64,000 bases of DNA from Symbiodinium natans (Eukaryota > Sar > Dinophyceae > Suessiales > Symbiodiniaceae): contig CAJNDS010002481.1 in NCBI GenBank assembly GCA_905221605.1, positions 235,211 through 299,210 of the forward strand. The letters are read 5' to 3'. The position numbers and the translations under genes were made by a program. The notes under the pieces are model-generated. The model ran no database searches. It was given only the letters and a program-made list of their open reading frames with translations, and was not told the origin of the DNA. Positions 42,875 through 57,200 of the stretch are shown in pieces. Within the stretch, counting starts at the first letter, position 1, and each line of letters opens with the position of its first letter.

Positions 42875-45173
42875 GTAGTCTGAGCTACTTCAGCCATATG
42901 GTTGCTTGTCGGAAGCTTAGGTCAAGTGTCGTAACATGCATCGAGCTCAATATGTAAGGCATAGCTGCAGAGAAACGCTCAAGGTCAGAAGACTCTGAGC
43001 TAGAAAATATACGCAGCAGTCCTTTCAATGAGAGGGGTATTTCCAAAGAAGACTTCCAAGAAACCCTCGAAGGCAGTGGTTGAGGATCAGATATATCTTC
43101 GAGGGGCGTATCCCACATTTACCGGAACCCTAAACAGCCGTCTTTCAGAAGGAGACACCACAAAAAGTGGCCCTATCCCCAAAACATCATGCCGGATAAG
43201 GGGTCCCCTTCTTGGAGATTCCTGTGCTCAGGATTATGTCGAGTTTTCGGCTATGTTCGTGAAATCCCTTTTTTAGGAAATGCCCGTTAAGGGTTCCTCT
43301 AGGACGCTTGTCGGCTTGTGCTTGGGTATAGGGCTTAGGATTTAGGGTTACGGTGTAGGGCGACATGAGGATGTGGCGATGCAAAGGTCAAGGAGCAAGG
43401 GCAACAGCAAGGCTCACATATACACTCTATGATGAACCCTAAGCCCCCTAAAACCTAAACCCATATACACATTATACACTTTTTTGCCGCTCGAGGGAGC
43501 TCTAGAAACATATGTCTCAAACTGCACACTGATCCCAAGCTCCCAAATGAATCAAGTACAGATTCTCCTTGGTTTAGGGGTTTGGTCTGGACTTCCAGGG
43601 AACACTTGCTCATTGTTTCGGCACTCGGGGCACTTGGGATCAATTTAAAGAATCGAAGGACATGAGTCTCTTCAATTGCCGAAGTTCAGAAAACATCGTG
43701 GACAAGTAAGACTCCAACCTTCACAGGCCACTGATGTGGAGACGATGCTCCAGGGAAGACAGGTCGACAAAGCTGCGCAGTAAGCGATGTATGACTTCAG
43801 AGTTTGGGGCGGTGTTTTTTCGGTGCCGTCCAGCTGCTTTGCAAAGCAAGTTACTTTCGGCCCTGAACATGCCTAAACAACACATGCCTCGGCAGCAGGC
43901 AAAGAGCCTTGTGGTGACAAGTTAAGTTCGCCGCGTGGGGCTTAGCGCAGCCTTGCAGACAGCATGGCGCTGCTTTAAAAGCCGCTACACGGACCGCTAC
44001 ACGGACCGTGGGTTTCATCAGTTTCATCCGAGCATCACTCTCTTCAATCGATGTCCCAAGCTCACACGGTTTAGGGTTTAGGGTCTAGGGTTTAGGGCAC
44101 ACTCCAACGTTTAGGTGGTTTTTGGGCTTCGGGGACCAGCTTCGAGCACCCAAACTGGAAGGACCGCAATGTCTCTTGCATCGATAGAATATCCATGAAG
44201 GACAGTTGCAGGTTGATTGGGTTACCGGGTTTAGGGTTTGGGGTTTGGGGTTTAGGTTACTGTCTATATAAGCATCTTATAAACAGAGTAGGGCTTAGCC
44301 TGCTACATGAAACTGCCCAAGAAAGAAGAATGAAGGTTCCCAGGAGCTGTCTCACATAAATGGAGGCGCCATAGGCCCATGAGATTGGAATCCATATACG
44401 GAGGTGATAGTTGAACCCCCTAAACCCTAATACCCTAAACCCTAAAGAATCAAAATGAAGGAAGCTCGAACGAAACCTTCATGGACATAAGATGGGTCTG
44501 CAAGTGCTGGTCCCTGCAGGGGTTCATACTAGTGAATACAGCCGTGAATACAGTTCAGGGTTTAGGGTCCAGGTTTCAATATTTTCAGGGCACCCGAAAA
44601 GGGACCAAAGCTTGACAAATAGCGCTTTTGGTTTTGGAGATCACGCGGTGCCTAGATGCCTTGCATTTGGGTCCATGCGCGGGCCCGGCATCAGAAAGCA
44701 CACCGCGGACCAGAAGGAGAACTGGAGATCCCAACGAGACAAACCACTCACATCAGAGTTTTTTGTTGGGACTGCTGGGAAGTACCCAAAAGGGACCATG
44801 ATTTAGATAAACCCCCAGATAAACAAGACTGACAACGTCTACAACCATGTGGACTCTGTCTGTTGGTTCAAGGGATTGGGCGGTTGCCATCCTGGCTGCG
44901 ACCCAGCTTCTGCTTCTTCGTCTGGCCGCTTCTCCTGCATTTATAGGGTTTAGGGTTTAGGGTTTAGGGATACAAACGCTGCATCTCAGCGAGCAGCCAC
45001 ATGTCGAGAAGCTAAGTTCAGAAACAAAAACTTTCGGCGCTGGGCCACTCGAGAGTCAGACCTCAACAGCTAGTACGAAGCCCCAAAAACCCCATAAATT
45101 TAGGGCTCAGGGTTTAGGGATAAACCTCATAAACCCTACCCTAAGCCCCCCAAACACGCAATAAACCGTAAGC
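42875..45173. other. Telomere-word-rich interval, no supported gene
   Basis: Tracts near 43330, 44065-44095, 44227-44255, 44418-44445, 44944-44970 and 45105-45145. A minus open stretch at 42885-43118 and a strand-ambiguous stretch near 44850-44940 have protein-like composition without recognised motifs. Confidence 0.5.
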
Positions 45174-45230
45174 TTAGGCCTGTTCCAGTTCCGCCTCCTT
45201 CTTCGCCGCGTTCTCTTCCAACATCTGCAC
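45174..45230 (-). CDS. Candidate terminal exon
   Basis: Reads LKVQMLEENAAKKEAELEQA and ends with TAA (45174-45176), continuing the coiled-coil character of the previous exon. The acceptor is probably within CTTCGGGCTGAAGGTGCAG; not certain. Confidence 0.45.
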   Translation of the reverse strand: MQMLEENAAKKEAELEQA

Positions 45231-48200
45231 CTTCAGCCCGAAGGTAAACAAGGGGCGTAGGGGCTTAGGATTTGTAAGGTCCAGGCGTTTAGGGTGTAGG
45301 GCTTAGGAGGCTTAGGGCTTGGGGGTTTAGGATCCAATGGTTTAGTGATTCATCACTCCCGAAGAAATTCAAAAAAAAGATATCGCCCCAACACACTCGA
45401 ATGTTGTCTCTTAGGTCCCTAGTTGGGGTGGTGTGGTGGTGGGGGGGGAGGGTTGGTTGCATCCAGCCAGCATTGATTCTGCCATTGATTCTGCTGGGTC
45501 CGCCCTCAAGCTGTCTTTTTCTCACGGCTAGCGATCCACTCATTTAATTGACACTAGCACGGGATATATTTAATTTAGGAATTCTTCTTCACTCGGTCAG
45601 CACGTTCTGCGCGTCTCTGCTCCTTCAACACCAGCCTTCTTTGGTGATGTTCTTCTTTAAGCCGCTCCACACTATACAAGTATGGAGTCATTGGTTCCTG
45701 GTCCAAACCCACTTCCCTACCATCAGCAGAAAACCCGTCAGTGGAAGGTCCAGCACCATGCCGAACAGGATTGGAAGATGATGCAACAGACATACTTGCA
45801 GGTCCACCTGCCGACTTACACAGAGTGTCTTTTTTGTGGTAGTTCTCGTTCTACTCATATCAGGGACTATCAGGGGAGAATCTTGGCTGCGCATCGTACA
45901 AATCTAGCCCGCAACCCTAAACCCTAAAACTATTTTTGGTTGTTGCGGACAAAGACATGCCTTTGCGAGGTTTCTTTGGGTTGAGAAAATATTCTCACCC
46001 AAGAGTCTAAGGGTTTTCCTGGCCCTAGGCAGAAAGGCTTGGGAGCCTGGATCGAAGAATCGACTGAGCTCCGTGGGGTGAAACCGAGCAGAGCTGAGGC
46101 GAGGTCCTTCGATACCGAGGAGGTAGACAACATCCTTTTCGGTCACATGCAAATCCCACACACCTATACAAGTCTCACATGAGCCCGCAACCCTAAACCG
46201 CTATACCTATGCAATTCTCACATGAACTACCCAAACTACACGGAATTAAAACAGGCCCCCTACACGACCTTCCCTCAGGTGGGCTTCGAGGCTTTCAGAT
46301 ACCACCAGGGTTTAGGGTTTAGGGTGAGGGATCCATATTCCCTTCGTTGACCTTGCCGGTGGGTGACAGGTCCAACTTCAAGAAAAAGTACGACAGACGA
46401 GAGTGCACGAACCCTTTTTTCACGATTTCTTCGCAAGGGACCGCTGACCTTATTGCCCGGCGCATCCCCACTCTACCCTAAAATCTCTAGACCGACTCGA
46501 AACCCGAAATCCAGAAAGATCTCGTTGACCAAGCCTTTTGTCACCGCGCATCGGCTTGAGTTTGTTTAAGGTTGAGGCAGGTCATGCCCTATGTATCATA
46601 CCCTACTCTGAAAACGGCTTGTGCTTGCGACCATGTCGAAACAAAACAAGCCCCCCCCACAAGCATTAGGAGCGGCTGCTTGTGTGCGCTGATTTTTTGG
46701 CACGTTAAGACACTGGCCAGTGGGCCGCCGTCTATGTTTTCTATGTGTGTTGCGGCGCTTCCTTCCAGGCCCCTTCGCAGATGGCACAAGGGAAGCCCGG
46801 GAATAGGCAAAGCCCTAAACGTCAGCTTTTTGCTGGGCCCTGATGAAGGAACTTAAAACCAAGTTTCCATACTATAGAACAAATAATTTTGTAGCCTCAC
46901 TGTGGTAACTAAGTCTACCCTAAACCCTAAACCTGTGCAAGAACCCAGTTGAACACCTAATCAAAAATCACCCTTAGCCCTCTGATGAAATCGCCGAGCT
47001 GCTGCGAACGCCTCGACATAATTAAGCCCGCCTCACCCACCTTCATTGGATCGGGTTTAGGGTTTAAGGGGTTTAGGGGTTTAGGGTTTAAGGTTTAGGG
47101 TGCTCCATTTCCTTTTCTACCACTTCCCGCTATCATTGCGACCAGGAACAACGAAAGTATTTCAGGAGACCTGGCGGTTCACACTAAAACGCACAAAAGA
47201 CTCAAACTCACTAGGCCAAAGAACTAAAGTCATGTTATCTGAGGGGAGCTTTTAACGTAGAATCCCAATGTCAGGGGCAAACTCTGGTATAGGGTTCAGG
47301 TTTTGAATCCCTCTCCCACTCCCAGCATAAAAGTATGAACAACGGTCTTTCAACACCTAGGTTCAGTGTATAGGGTTTAATTAACTAACATGGCTTTTCT
47401 TCATGTGCCTTGGTTCAGGGGCACGGGAAGCGGTTACATACATACCTTTTGTTGAGGCCTCGCCTGTTCGACGCCACTTGAAGCGTTGACCATTTGCTGC
47501 AAGAAAACACGAAACTTGGTAGCCCAGCAACCGTATGTAAATAAGGGTGCCCTTTTTGGTGTTGGTTACGTTTATAAGGGAACACCAAACCCAAAAAGGG
47601 CAAAAGAGTACCACTCAGCTACCAAGGAAAGCTGCCTACGCAAGGCCGCCTGACAATATTGCATGCCCTGGTCCATTGCTCGCTCATCATAAACTCTTCG
47701 CCCCAAACCTTGAAACCCTGAATCCTAAACCCCAAACCCTAAACCAGAAACCCAACCTCGGTGCCCACAGCTGTGATGATCTGTGCCATCATGCGCAGGT
47801 CGTAGACGGAAAGATTCCTTGGGTACGTCTTCTTGAATTTTTGGTTATAGGGTTTGGGGTTGAGTTTGGGGGGCTTCTCTCGGAAAATCTTATACCCTGG
47901 CAGATGGGCAGGGTTTCCAGAATGATGGTTCCCGCTGACAAATTGTAGCTCCCCTTGAGGTTTAGGGTTTAGGATTGGACTTAGGGATTCAAGGGCCCTA
48001 GTTTTCGCAGGTTTAGGGTTTAGGGGTTTAGGAACCAGCCGACATGCTCAAGCCCAGCAGGTCTGAGATTTCGGGTTCCCATGCCTTTCATAAACAGGGT
48101 CTGAGGCATCATATGGCAGAATTGTACAAGCTATTATAAACCCTAAACCCGAAACCCTGGCAATTATTGATGCTCCTGCATCGCACGAACGCACTTCTTC

Positions 48201-51200
48201 GAAGTTACTCTAAACCCTAAACCCTAAACCCTAAACCCTAAACCCTAAACCCTAAACCCAAGCAGGGGTGCCCGGACCCCAGCCCAGGGAAATCTCAAGG
48301 GACTAAAGGAGGGACCTTATAAGGGGCCTTAGGGGCTACTTAGGCTTTTAGGGACTATCTAAGGTATATATATATATATGTAGATATATGGTTTAGGGTT
48401 TAGGGTTAAATATAGGGTATATAAGGGAATCGGAATAAGAGTAAGGGTTGATTCTAGGGATCCCTTATATCCCTTAAAACCCTAAGCCCCTTAAAACCCT
48501 AACCCGAAACCCTGAACGCAAAAACCCTAACCCTAAACCCAATTTGGGGAAACCCTGAAGCTCCAGAGCGGGGTTTCGCAGCGTGCCATTTCTCATGAAC
48601 AGCAGGCGGGGAACTCAACAAAACGGTTTAGAGTTTAGGCTCTCATCCCCGCACAAGGCAGGCAAGGCAAGGCTTCGAGTTTGGGGTATACGGTTTAGGG
48701 CTTAAGCCTAGACCCAAAATCCCTAGATCCTAAACCCTAAACCCCGATCCGCAGAAAGGCTTTGTGGCGGACCCTCCTTCCAAGCTGTCCTATCTCTGCA
48801 AAGCTTCTCGAGCAACTTTGCAAAGTTCTTTTCTCCCGACTCCTGTCGCCCGGCAACTTCCGGGATTAGGGACACCGCCCCTTTTCCCTAAACCCTAAAC
48901 CCTAGCCTGGGAGCCCAGGCCTAATTGGAGATGCATACCTTCAGTGATACAGGGGTTTGGGGTTTATAGGGTTTAGGATTTAGGGTGTGGGGATCACAGG
49001 GTTTAGGATCCGCCGACCCATGTTGGATGGGTTTGAGTCCCTCCTCTTACACCCCCAAGGGGGGGTAGAAGGAGTACCCCAGCAGCTTTTCCATGGAGGG
49101 CCAGGCCACCCACACCGCGTAAACTCACGGTTCAGCACAGGGGGTAGGGGCTCTTTTGCGAAAACCCCAGCTTGAGCCGGAGGCTCTTAAAGTCGGGCAC
49201 GCCCGTGGTCCGACGCCGTTAGGCGCGAGCCCTGGCTTTAGCCACCACGGGGCGCGTCACAGGCCGCCGACCCGGCTTGGAACCCAACATCCGGCTCCAA
49301 ACGCGGCTTCCGAAGGGCACCCTTTTTAAGGTACATTTTATAACAACGCGCGCCCCCACGAGGATCCCAAAAACGACCCCGGAGAGCATCATCGACCCTA
49401 TTTTTTTAATTTTTGCTGAAAACGCATTGTTGATGGTTTTTGGGGTGGCGCCGGCCACCCCAAAGGACCCCAAACAGAGCGCGCATCATGAGCATCAGCG
49501 GATCGGGCCTCGGGTTTCGGATGTGGCTGGGAGCTTGGAAAACGCAGAAAATGCTGTAAATACCGTGGTTTTCGTGCTGTTATGGACATTTCCGTCTTGA
49601 AGCTGCCATATGTTCCCACAAGCCACCAATGCTTCGATACCAGAGCCGCTGATGCTCATGATGCGCGGCTGGGTGGGGGGCAAGGGTGCGCATCTTCGAG
49701 GCTTCGTCTCCTTGGGGGGATCCGGGGCACGAGCATGAGCAGCATCAGCGGTCAGCGGGGGGGGGGGGGTGGTTCAGGGCCACGGCAGGACCTCGTATGC
49801 CCGGGTCGGCCTGGGGCATGCCCAGCCTACCAAAGGCCTCTTCGGCTACCTCTTGATCTTTTAGCGGGAATTGTCCCAGGGATCTAAACATTTTTATTTT
49901 CATTAACCGAGCTCTCCAGAATTTACGAGTGTTGAAGCGCCTCCTGCTTATGAGACACGGGCACCCTCAACCCTTTAAACCCTCAAAACCCGACCCTTAA
50001 AGCCCTTTAAACCCTTTGAGCCCTTAAAACCCTTTAAAACCCAAAACCCAAACTGTAAAGGGTATCTCGGCTCTCCTTGGGGCCCTTGAAGCTTGAGGTC
50101 GCGTTGGCGACTGCCGACCCCAACCCCTACATAACCCGATCACCTATTGTTGCGAAGCAAAGGAAGTTTAGGGTCTAGGGTTTAGGGTTTAAGGTAAAGG
50201 AAGCCTTAAAGGGCTCATGGGCCATGAACCCCCCTAAACTCTAAACCCGTTTTTTGAGCTCGGAACTGAGGTTCACACCCGAGACCGCCGAGACCCCAAA
50301 CACTGACCAGGCTTCTCGTGGTATAGGCATCATACGATCCCAATAGCTCACGCTGCACCGTCTGAGTCCAAATTATAGGCTCAACCCTCTCAAGCGTCAT
50401 CCCAAGCAAGTTTTACGTGCGAACCCAAAGGGGTACCCGATGCCCCAAAATACGATAACTCTTGTTATGGTACCCCAACAAGGGTGCCCGAAACCGTACA
50501 AACCCTGGATGCTGTGTTGAAACTGGACTTGCTGACTTCTAGCTGCTGCTAGAGAATGCCTCGACAACCCCAAAACATAGCTGAGCTAAACCAGACCCCG
50601 TCCCAAAAGCTCAAAGGATTCTTATGTATCAGGAGCTTTTGGGCTCAGAGAATTGAAGGTTCAGGGTTTAGGGTTAGACCAGGCCAGTGTGGGATGTCCT
50701 GGACCTTCGTGGAGAGCATGAGGAACTTCTGGCTCAACATGTGTGGTTGCGGAGTCTTGCCTTAGGCATGGCATCATGGTGGCAAACATGAACTTGCAGC
50801 TCCGCTCTCCTACACAGCCATATTTTTTCTGAAACCCCAGGCCCTAAACCCTAAACCCGAACACCTTCTTGGGGGCCCGTAAAGGGCGGAGGTTTGGGGG
50901 AACCCTTTTGCAACGGGCTTTTGGGTCCGCCCGGTTGGGGAACCCTAAACCCGACTTCTCTTTGCCCGGCATTGGGCTTCAGACCTCTACACTTCCTGAT
51001 GGGGAAGGAGGGCCTTGATCGCCAGAAGCAGAAAAAGAGGGTTTAGGGTTTAGGGAGAACATGTTTGGTGTGTAAGAGCTGTGCAACACCTTGTGCTTTT
51101 CGCAAATTTGTTGAAGACAAGCAGCCATGCTTGGTGTTTGTCTTTCTGAGTCAGCAGCGCATTGGCTGTTGTCTTGGCTTTGTCTTGGTGAGCCAGCAAT

Positions 51201-54200
51201 GCCACTGGCTGTTGGTCTATTGGCATGTAGGGGTTTAGGGTTTAGGGTTTAGACAGGCAGCGAAACTCCCACAAAAGAGGTTCAGGGTTTAGGGTTCAAT
51301 GTTTTAGGAACCCTACAACATACACCCTAAACCCCAAGAACCCCGAAGACCCTAAGCCCTAGACCCTTTAAATCCCTACAAAGCCCTTCAACCAAGGGGC
51401 CAAGCGCCAGTATCACGCTCTCCTGCGAGCCGCCCATGACGTTCAGACCTTGCGGTTTCGGGGCTGCTTTCGGCCGCCTGCCTTGATGACACTCAGGACG
51501 CGCTGCAGGGCAACACTACTGGAAAAGCCGCAAAAATGCTTTGAGGCGATTTAGGGTTCATGATTCAGGGCCCTCATTCTTGTTTCGGGTCTGGGGCTTA
51601 GATTCACAGGCGGGTGCACCATACACCCCAAACACTAAACTACTACCAGAACATACCAGAACCATAGTCTGAAGTTTCATCGGCCCCGCAGGGGCATGTG
51701 GACAATAGCTAGTGGTCATAGTAGCCTACGTAGGGGTTTAGGGTCGTCACAAATTCCTCAATCCACCCATCGCCCGCCAACCCCCGCATTCTTCTGGAAC
51801 AAGCGGCGAATCAGCGCAGAGGCGGTGACACAGAGCATTGCAAACACCATGACCTGGTTGCATGCGGCTTCGGCCCTGAGGGGGAAGCCCAGATACCCCC
51901 CACCACCCTCAAACCCCAACCCTAAACCCCCTAAAGCCAAAACACTGGACCCTAAACCCGAAACCCCAATTTCACAGCTAGACCGCGTTGAGGAAGAAGA
52001 TGATTCCGATGACCGCGTTCGTAAGCCTGCGGGCGCGCGGTGGTCCCTATGGGGGCTGTTGAAGAGGAATCATTCAGAAACAGCATCCCAAAGAGGACCC
52101 CTAACTTAGATGAACATCCCTGTGTCGTGCAGCAGAGCAGAATACCCTGCTAATCCCTAAATCCCTGTTCCTACACGGTAAGCACAGCAGTCCCACTCGA
52201 ATCTTGGCCGCGCTTTCATTTTTTGAAGACCCAACATCAAGTCTCAGTTAGACAGGTATCGGCGGCCTCTGCTGTACGTCAGTGCTCAAGTCCGGGGCGA
52301 AGGCTCCCAAAATAGCCATCCTTGCAGAGATAAAGAACACTGAACACTTTTCTGTAGAGTTTGGGCTTATATTAGTCTCAGGGCTGGCTTTCCCAGTTAC
52401 TTCAAAAGAAAGGTGATGTTTCCCCATTTTTCGGTGCAGGGTTGTTTCTTGGAGTGCCCAACCCCCCCCCCCCCCCCCCCAAAGTATCCCCGGACAATGC
52501 CTGGAGTGCCCCACCCCAGAGGTCCTACGCCCACAAATTCCAAATCCGTAGGGTGAGGATGCTCAAATGTTGGGCTAGAGGGGGTTTAGACTAAGTTAAG
52601 ACGGGATCCTAACAGCAAATGAGGGCACTCCTGGGCATCCTAGCCTAAACCCTAAACCCTAAACCCTTCTTTCCATCTGCGCTGGGAGGGGATGCCAGAA
52701 CAAAGACAGAATGCACGGCTTGATTAGCAAACCCTAAACCCTAAGCCCTAATTCGACTATGAGGTTTCATGGTTTTCGGGTTTAGGCTGCTATCGGGCCT
52801 AGGGTTGATGTAGTGCTCGGGTCCTTTTTCGTTTTTCTATTCTCTACTCTCTTTCTCTCACTCTCTCTCTCTTCCTTCCTTCCTTCCTTCCTTCCTTCCT
52901 GCGCACTCAGTCCCCGGAGGGACCGACCAAAAGGGCGTGCTCCACAGAAGTTAGTCGGTGTGTGATACAAGATGTGTGCACCGTGAGGGGACTCCAAAAG
53001 ACTCCACTCTCTCTCTTCCTTCCTTCCGGCGCTCATGACCCTCCCCCCGACCCAAAGGAAAGAGGGCCGCCCGAGGGCGAGCGCTGCAGGTCGGTGTGTG
53101 GCACACTCCCCCACCCCATGTGTGTTAAAAAGATTTTCTCTCTCTCTCTCTCTCTCCTCTTCTTCTTCTTCTTCTTCTTCTTCTACGGGGCTTGAAGGGC
53201 GTCACCGCTCTCTCTCTCTCTGTCTCTCTCTTTCTTGGGGCATGGGGGTCGCCCCCCCCCGCGCACTTCGCGCGCCTCAACGATTTTTGTGGAGGTTGGA
53301 GTGACATGGGGTGCGCTGTGGCACCTGTGTGTTCGCCCCCAAGAACAGCTGGAGACCTTAGTATCACCTGAGTGGGGTACAAAACGTCACCACCACGGTT
53401 GTCAACCTTTCCTACAGACCCCCCAGGCCCTGCCTCATCCCCCAACGAAATCCGACCTATGCAGTCACTGCCTTGACCTTCCACTTCTTTTTTTTTTTTT
53501 TCTCTCTCTCTCTCTCTCTCTGCGCATGTATGCCAGCATCCAAACCATCATCGTCTCAGGAGGAGAACTGATCACATCCATGGCAGAGCCATGGGCAAGC
53601 CGGAAAATTGAAGTCGAAATCTTGGGGAAAACCATGTAAACTCTAAGCCCGTCAACGCCGAAACTACACGTTCAGCAAAGAGACATCAAGATCAGAGCGA
53701 TGCTGATAACGGAATCGAAGCCGTTTAGGGCAGGGAGCTTCCATGGCCACGAGATGAGCCTTAGATGTTTTGGGGTTGAGAAGGTTTCGGATTTCACAAG
53801 GTTTAGGGGCTTAGTTTGGGGTGTTTAGGGCTTCATGTGCAAGAATCCCTGTTTACTTGTCACATTGTGCTAAGCCCTTGTCGCCTACCAACCCCTCCGT
53901 AAACCCTCTTCTTATTCTGATTCTAAACGTCTGGGCCCACAGGAAACACTGAGCAGGCCATCGATTTCGGGGCTCCTAACTCTCAACTTAAACCCTTTTG
54001 CAACGGGCTTTTGGGGGTGTCCGCCCGGCTTGAAGGAGCAAGCGCCCAGCCCAATGTACTGCTGACACCAAGCCGAGTGCAGCTACTCCAAACTTTGCAT
54101 CTTTGACTGACTACACTAGTAAGTACCGACCTCCTTGAACACTCTATCGGAGAGCTGATGCAACTCAGGATGATGAGCCTCCAGAACCCAGTCCTGGAGG

Positions 54201-57200
54201 TGTATATCTATGAGGAATCCACCCTAATGCACCCTAAACCCTAAAAGTAAAACCCTAAACCCTACAGTAAACCCTAAACCCTAAACGTATGGACCCCAAA
54301 CTGCCAGCACTTTTTGATCTTCATAATCACCACACTAAATTTCAGGCTGCAATTCCCCCATGAGCCCTCTGGCACCCTCTCAACCCCAAAGCCCTGAACT
54401 AGGAGTCCCAAAAGGGGGTTTAGGGTTTAGGGTTTAGGGTTCCAGCGTTGGTGCAACACATGCCTGAGATCCACTCAAGCCTATGAGGTGCTGAAGCCTA
54501 AGAGGTCCTTGGGATTGAGATTGCCAAAGCAGTTTAGGGTTTAGGGTTTGTAGGGCTGGGATTTAGGGTTTTAGAATCGGCCATGGGGCTGCACATACAT
54601 GTATCCCAGCATGACGGACACGATAAGGAGCATCTTCCAGGGGGTGATGTTGGGTCGACTTCTGAGGACATTGTTGTCGCATGTTGCAGAGTCGACTGGA
54701 TTGAAGTTGAGGAATCTACGAACCCTAAATAAGACTATCACCATCGCTACAACACTTATAACCCCACTGACAAGTAAGTACCCAATGTACCCATGAACCT
54801 CCAAGTAGGGTTTAGGGTGTTTCGGGTCGTCCCGAAACGACGCAGGGACCAGGGGCTTAGGGTACAAAGTTGCCATAAAACTCACGAAGGTGGGCAGGGT
54901 TCAGGTTCTTGTTTTTGGCCACCTGCCAAGGGTTTGGGGTTTTGGTGTTTTGGGACTTAGGGTTTAGGGCACAAGGGAAAGCTGGGGAGTACAGCAGAGA
55001 GTGCCACGCAGACGAGCCGTTGCAGACAGCTCAGAACCAGTGAGCCGTCTAGCACACAGTGTTCCGGGCTGTGGGGGAAGACAGCACTTCCCTTTGTTAA
55101 GCTCGAGGTTGCTTTGCATAAACCTTTTGTTGAACTCAGGCTCTTGTCCTAAACCCTAACCCTATAAACCGATAAACCCTATAAGCCTTATAAGCCCTAT
55201 AAGCACCGAACCTCTGAACCTCTTTTGCATCCAGGACTTTGGCAGACAACGCCTAACCCTATACTCTCCTGCATGGAAACTCCCAGAAGTGTTTTTGACA
55301 ATGCTCTGTATGCTAATATAAATTTCGGCCTGAGATGCTATGTTAGTGTTTGGCCGGTAGGCCAGAGTAGATGGCAACTCGCCCAGTGCTCCCAGCCTTT
55401 TGAGGTCTTGCCCGAGGAAAACCTGCAGAATACCCTAAAACCTGCAACCCCCAAAAGGGTCAAAAACAGCACGTTCGAGGCAAGTTTGTATAGCTTCTCA
55501 CAGACAGAGACCCACGGCAGCACACACCCGCAGACCAACAAAACAGGCGATTGGACAACTTTTAGGGCAGGCTATAGAGGGCAGCCCTCACTTGCCTTAA
55601 AGCCTCTTCCCTGGCCTGAGCCCTAAATGGGGTTTAACACCGACGCCCGCCTGCACATAGGGACTGTCGCCCGCGGCAACGATGGACAGCGACAACAACA
55701 GGCCGCGAGGCAGCCTTAGCCGCGATCAGGCTTGCCGAAGGCCTTAACGACGAACCCACAAAGAAGTGGATCATACATCCAACCCTCTGCCCTAAACCCT
55801 AAACCCTACTAAACGCAACTTAAGGGTGCTTTTTTGCCAGGGGAGAGCTTTCGGGTTTCAGGGTCGGAAAACCCAAGCCGTTTTGGGGCCGAAGCTAATC
55901 TAGCGGGTGCCGTCTGTTCAGTCCGTTAGGCATGGAACCGGGCCGTCGTAAAGGTTGGGCTCCTTTGGGCTATGACCCAGAAAGCCATGGTCTTTAAAAT
56001 CCCCTCAAACCTTTGCTGCCGCCCTACTCACAGAAAGCTCAGAAGCTCACCCAAAGTGGCACTTCAAGATCCCAACTGCCAGTTTGGTGTAAGCGCTGGA
56101 ATGCCACAAGGTGTGGCAGCTAAAGCATCCCTGCCAGAAGCCTAGTGCCGAGGCGCATGAAGGTTCCAAACCACCAGACGTCCGTACGGAAGCGGAAAAG
56201 CAAAAATCGCGTGGCGGCGAGAAACCTTGGATTAGTAAACAAGGAAGAAGGCGTCATGTCTTCCTAGCATTTCCATGCATGTCCAATTGGTTGGTAGGCA
56301 GCAACACCTAAACCAGATTAGTCGGTCAGCTTGTAGAGGGAGCTTACACGTAAAGCGCGGAAAGTTCAGGCATTGATTACGGGGACGAGGGGGGGACAGA
56401 ACGTGAGAACTGGGGTGACCAGCAACTGATAACCAAAGGAACTCACGAAGTCTTAAGCTGACACCTTAGGAGGAGTCTACGGTGCGTTTACTTCAAAGGT
56501 CTGGTTGTGTGCGTGTGCGGGGGCGTGGGCGTGGGCGTGTCTCTGTCTCTGTCTCTGTGTGTTTGTGCGCGTGCGTGCGTGCGAGCGTGCGTGTCTGTGC
56601 GCGCGCTTGCTCGCAATTACTGAGCACTGGAATGCATTCCCCCAGCAAGCTGGGAGCATGTCCTTGGCGCCGTTGGGTTTGCAAGACATGGCAGTCGCTG
56701 GTAAAGGCGTGCTAGACTTGATCTCAGCTCGTCGTCCGGGCGCTGCGAACAATCCGAAGCATGATTGAAACTTCTACACGGAAAGTTAATTCTTGCTTGT
56801 GGGCATGCGAGACCAAGGACTCTTGCCACCGTGAGGCTGCGTTGTGCATTTTCGTGGCGGAAGGAACTTCGGAAGCATTCGAGCCGGGAGGAGAATTTCC
56901 CTTGAGTTCTCTTGGGTCACGGGGTCTCCTCCTGAAGAGCCTGGCCTCTGATCAGACATCCTTCTCAGGACTCCCGAAGAGTGGAGGACTCTACCGCTAC
57001 CATCGTGACGTCCATCGTGCCTTTTCTCAAGGAAGCCGGCAGCTGCTAGACTATGCTAGACACCGCCGTCCTCGAGACCCTCCCAAAGTAGTTCGCCTCG
57101 GCTTCCTGCCGAGAAGCGTCTGGAACAAGCAGACCCGAATCGGGGGGGTCTTTAGAGGGGGGCGCCCCAAAACATGCGGATTTGGCACCCTTGGTGGGAT

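Noticed and set aside
52782-53640. Arg- or Ser-rich frames on both strands
   Set aside because: Follow from CT, CTTC and CTT microsatellites.
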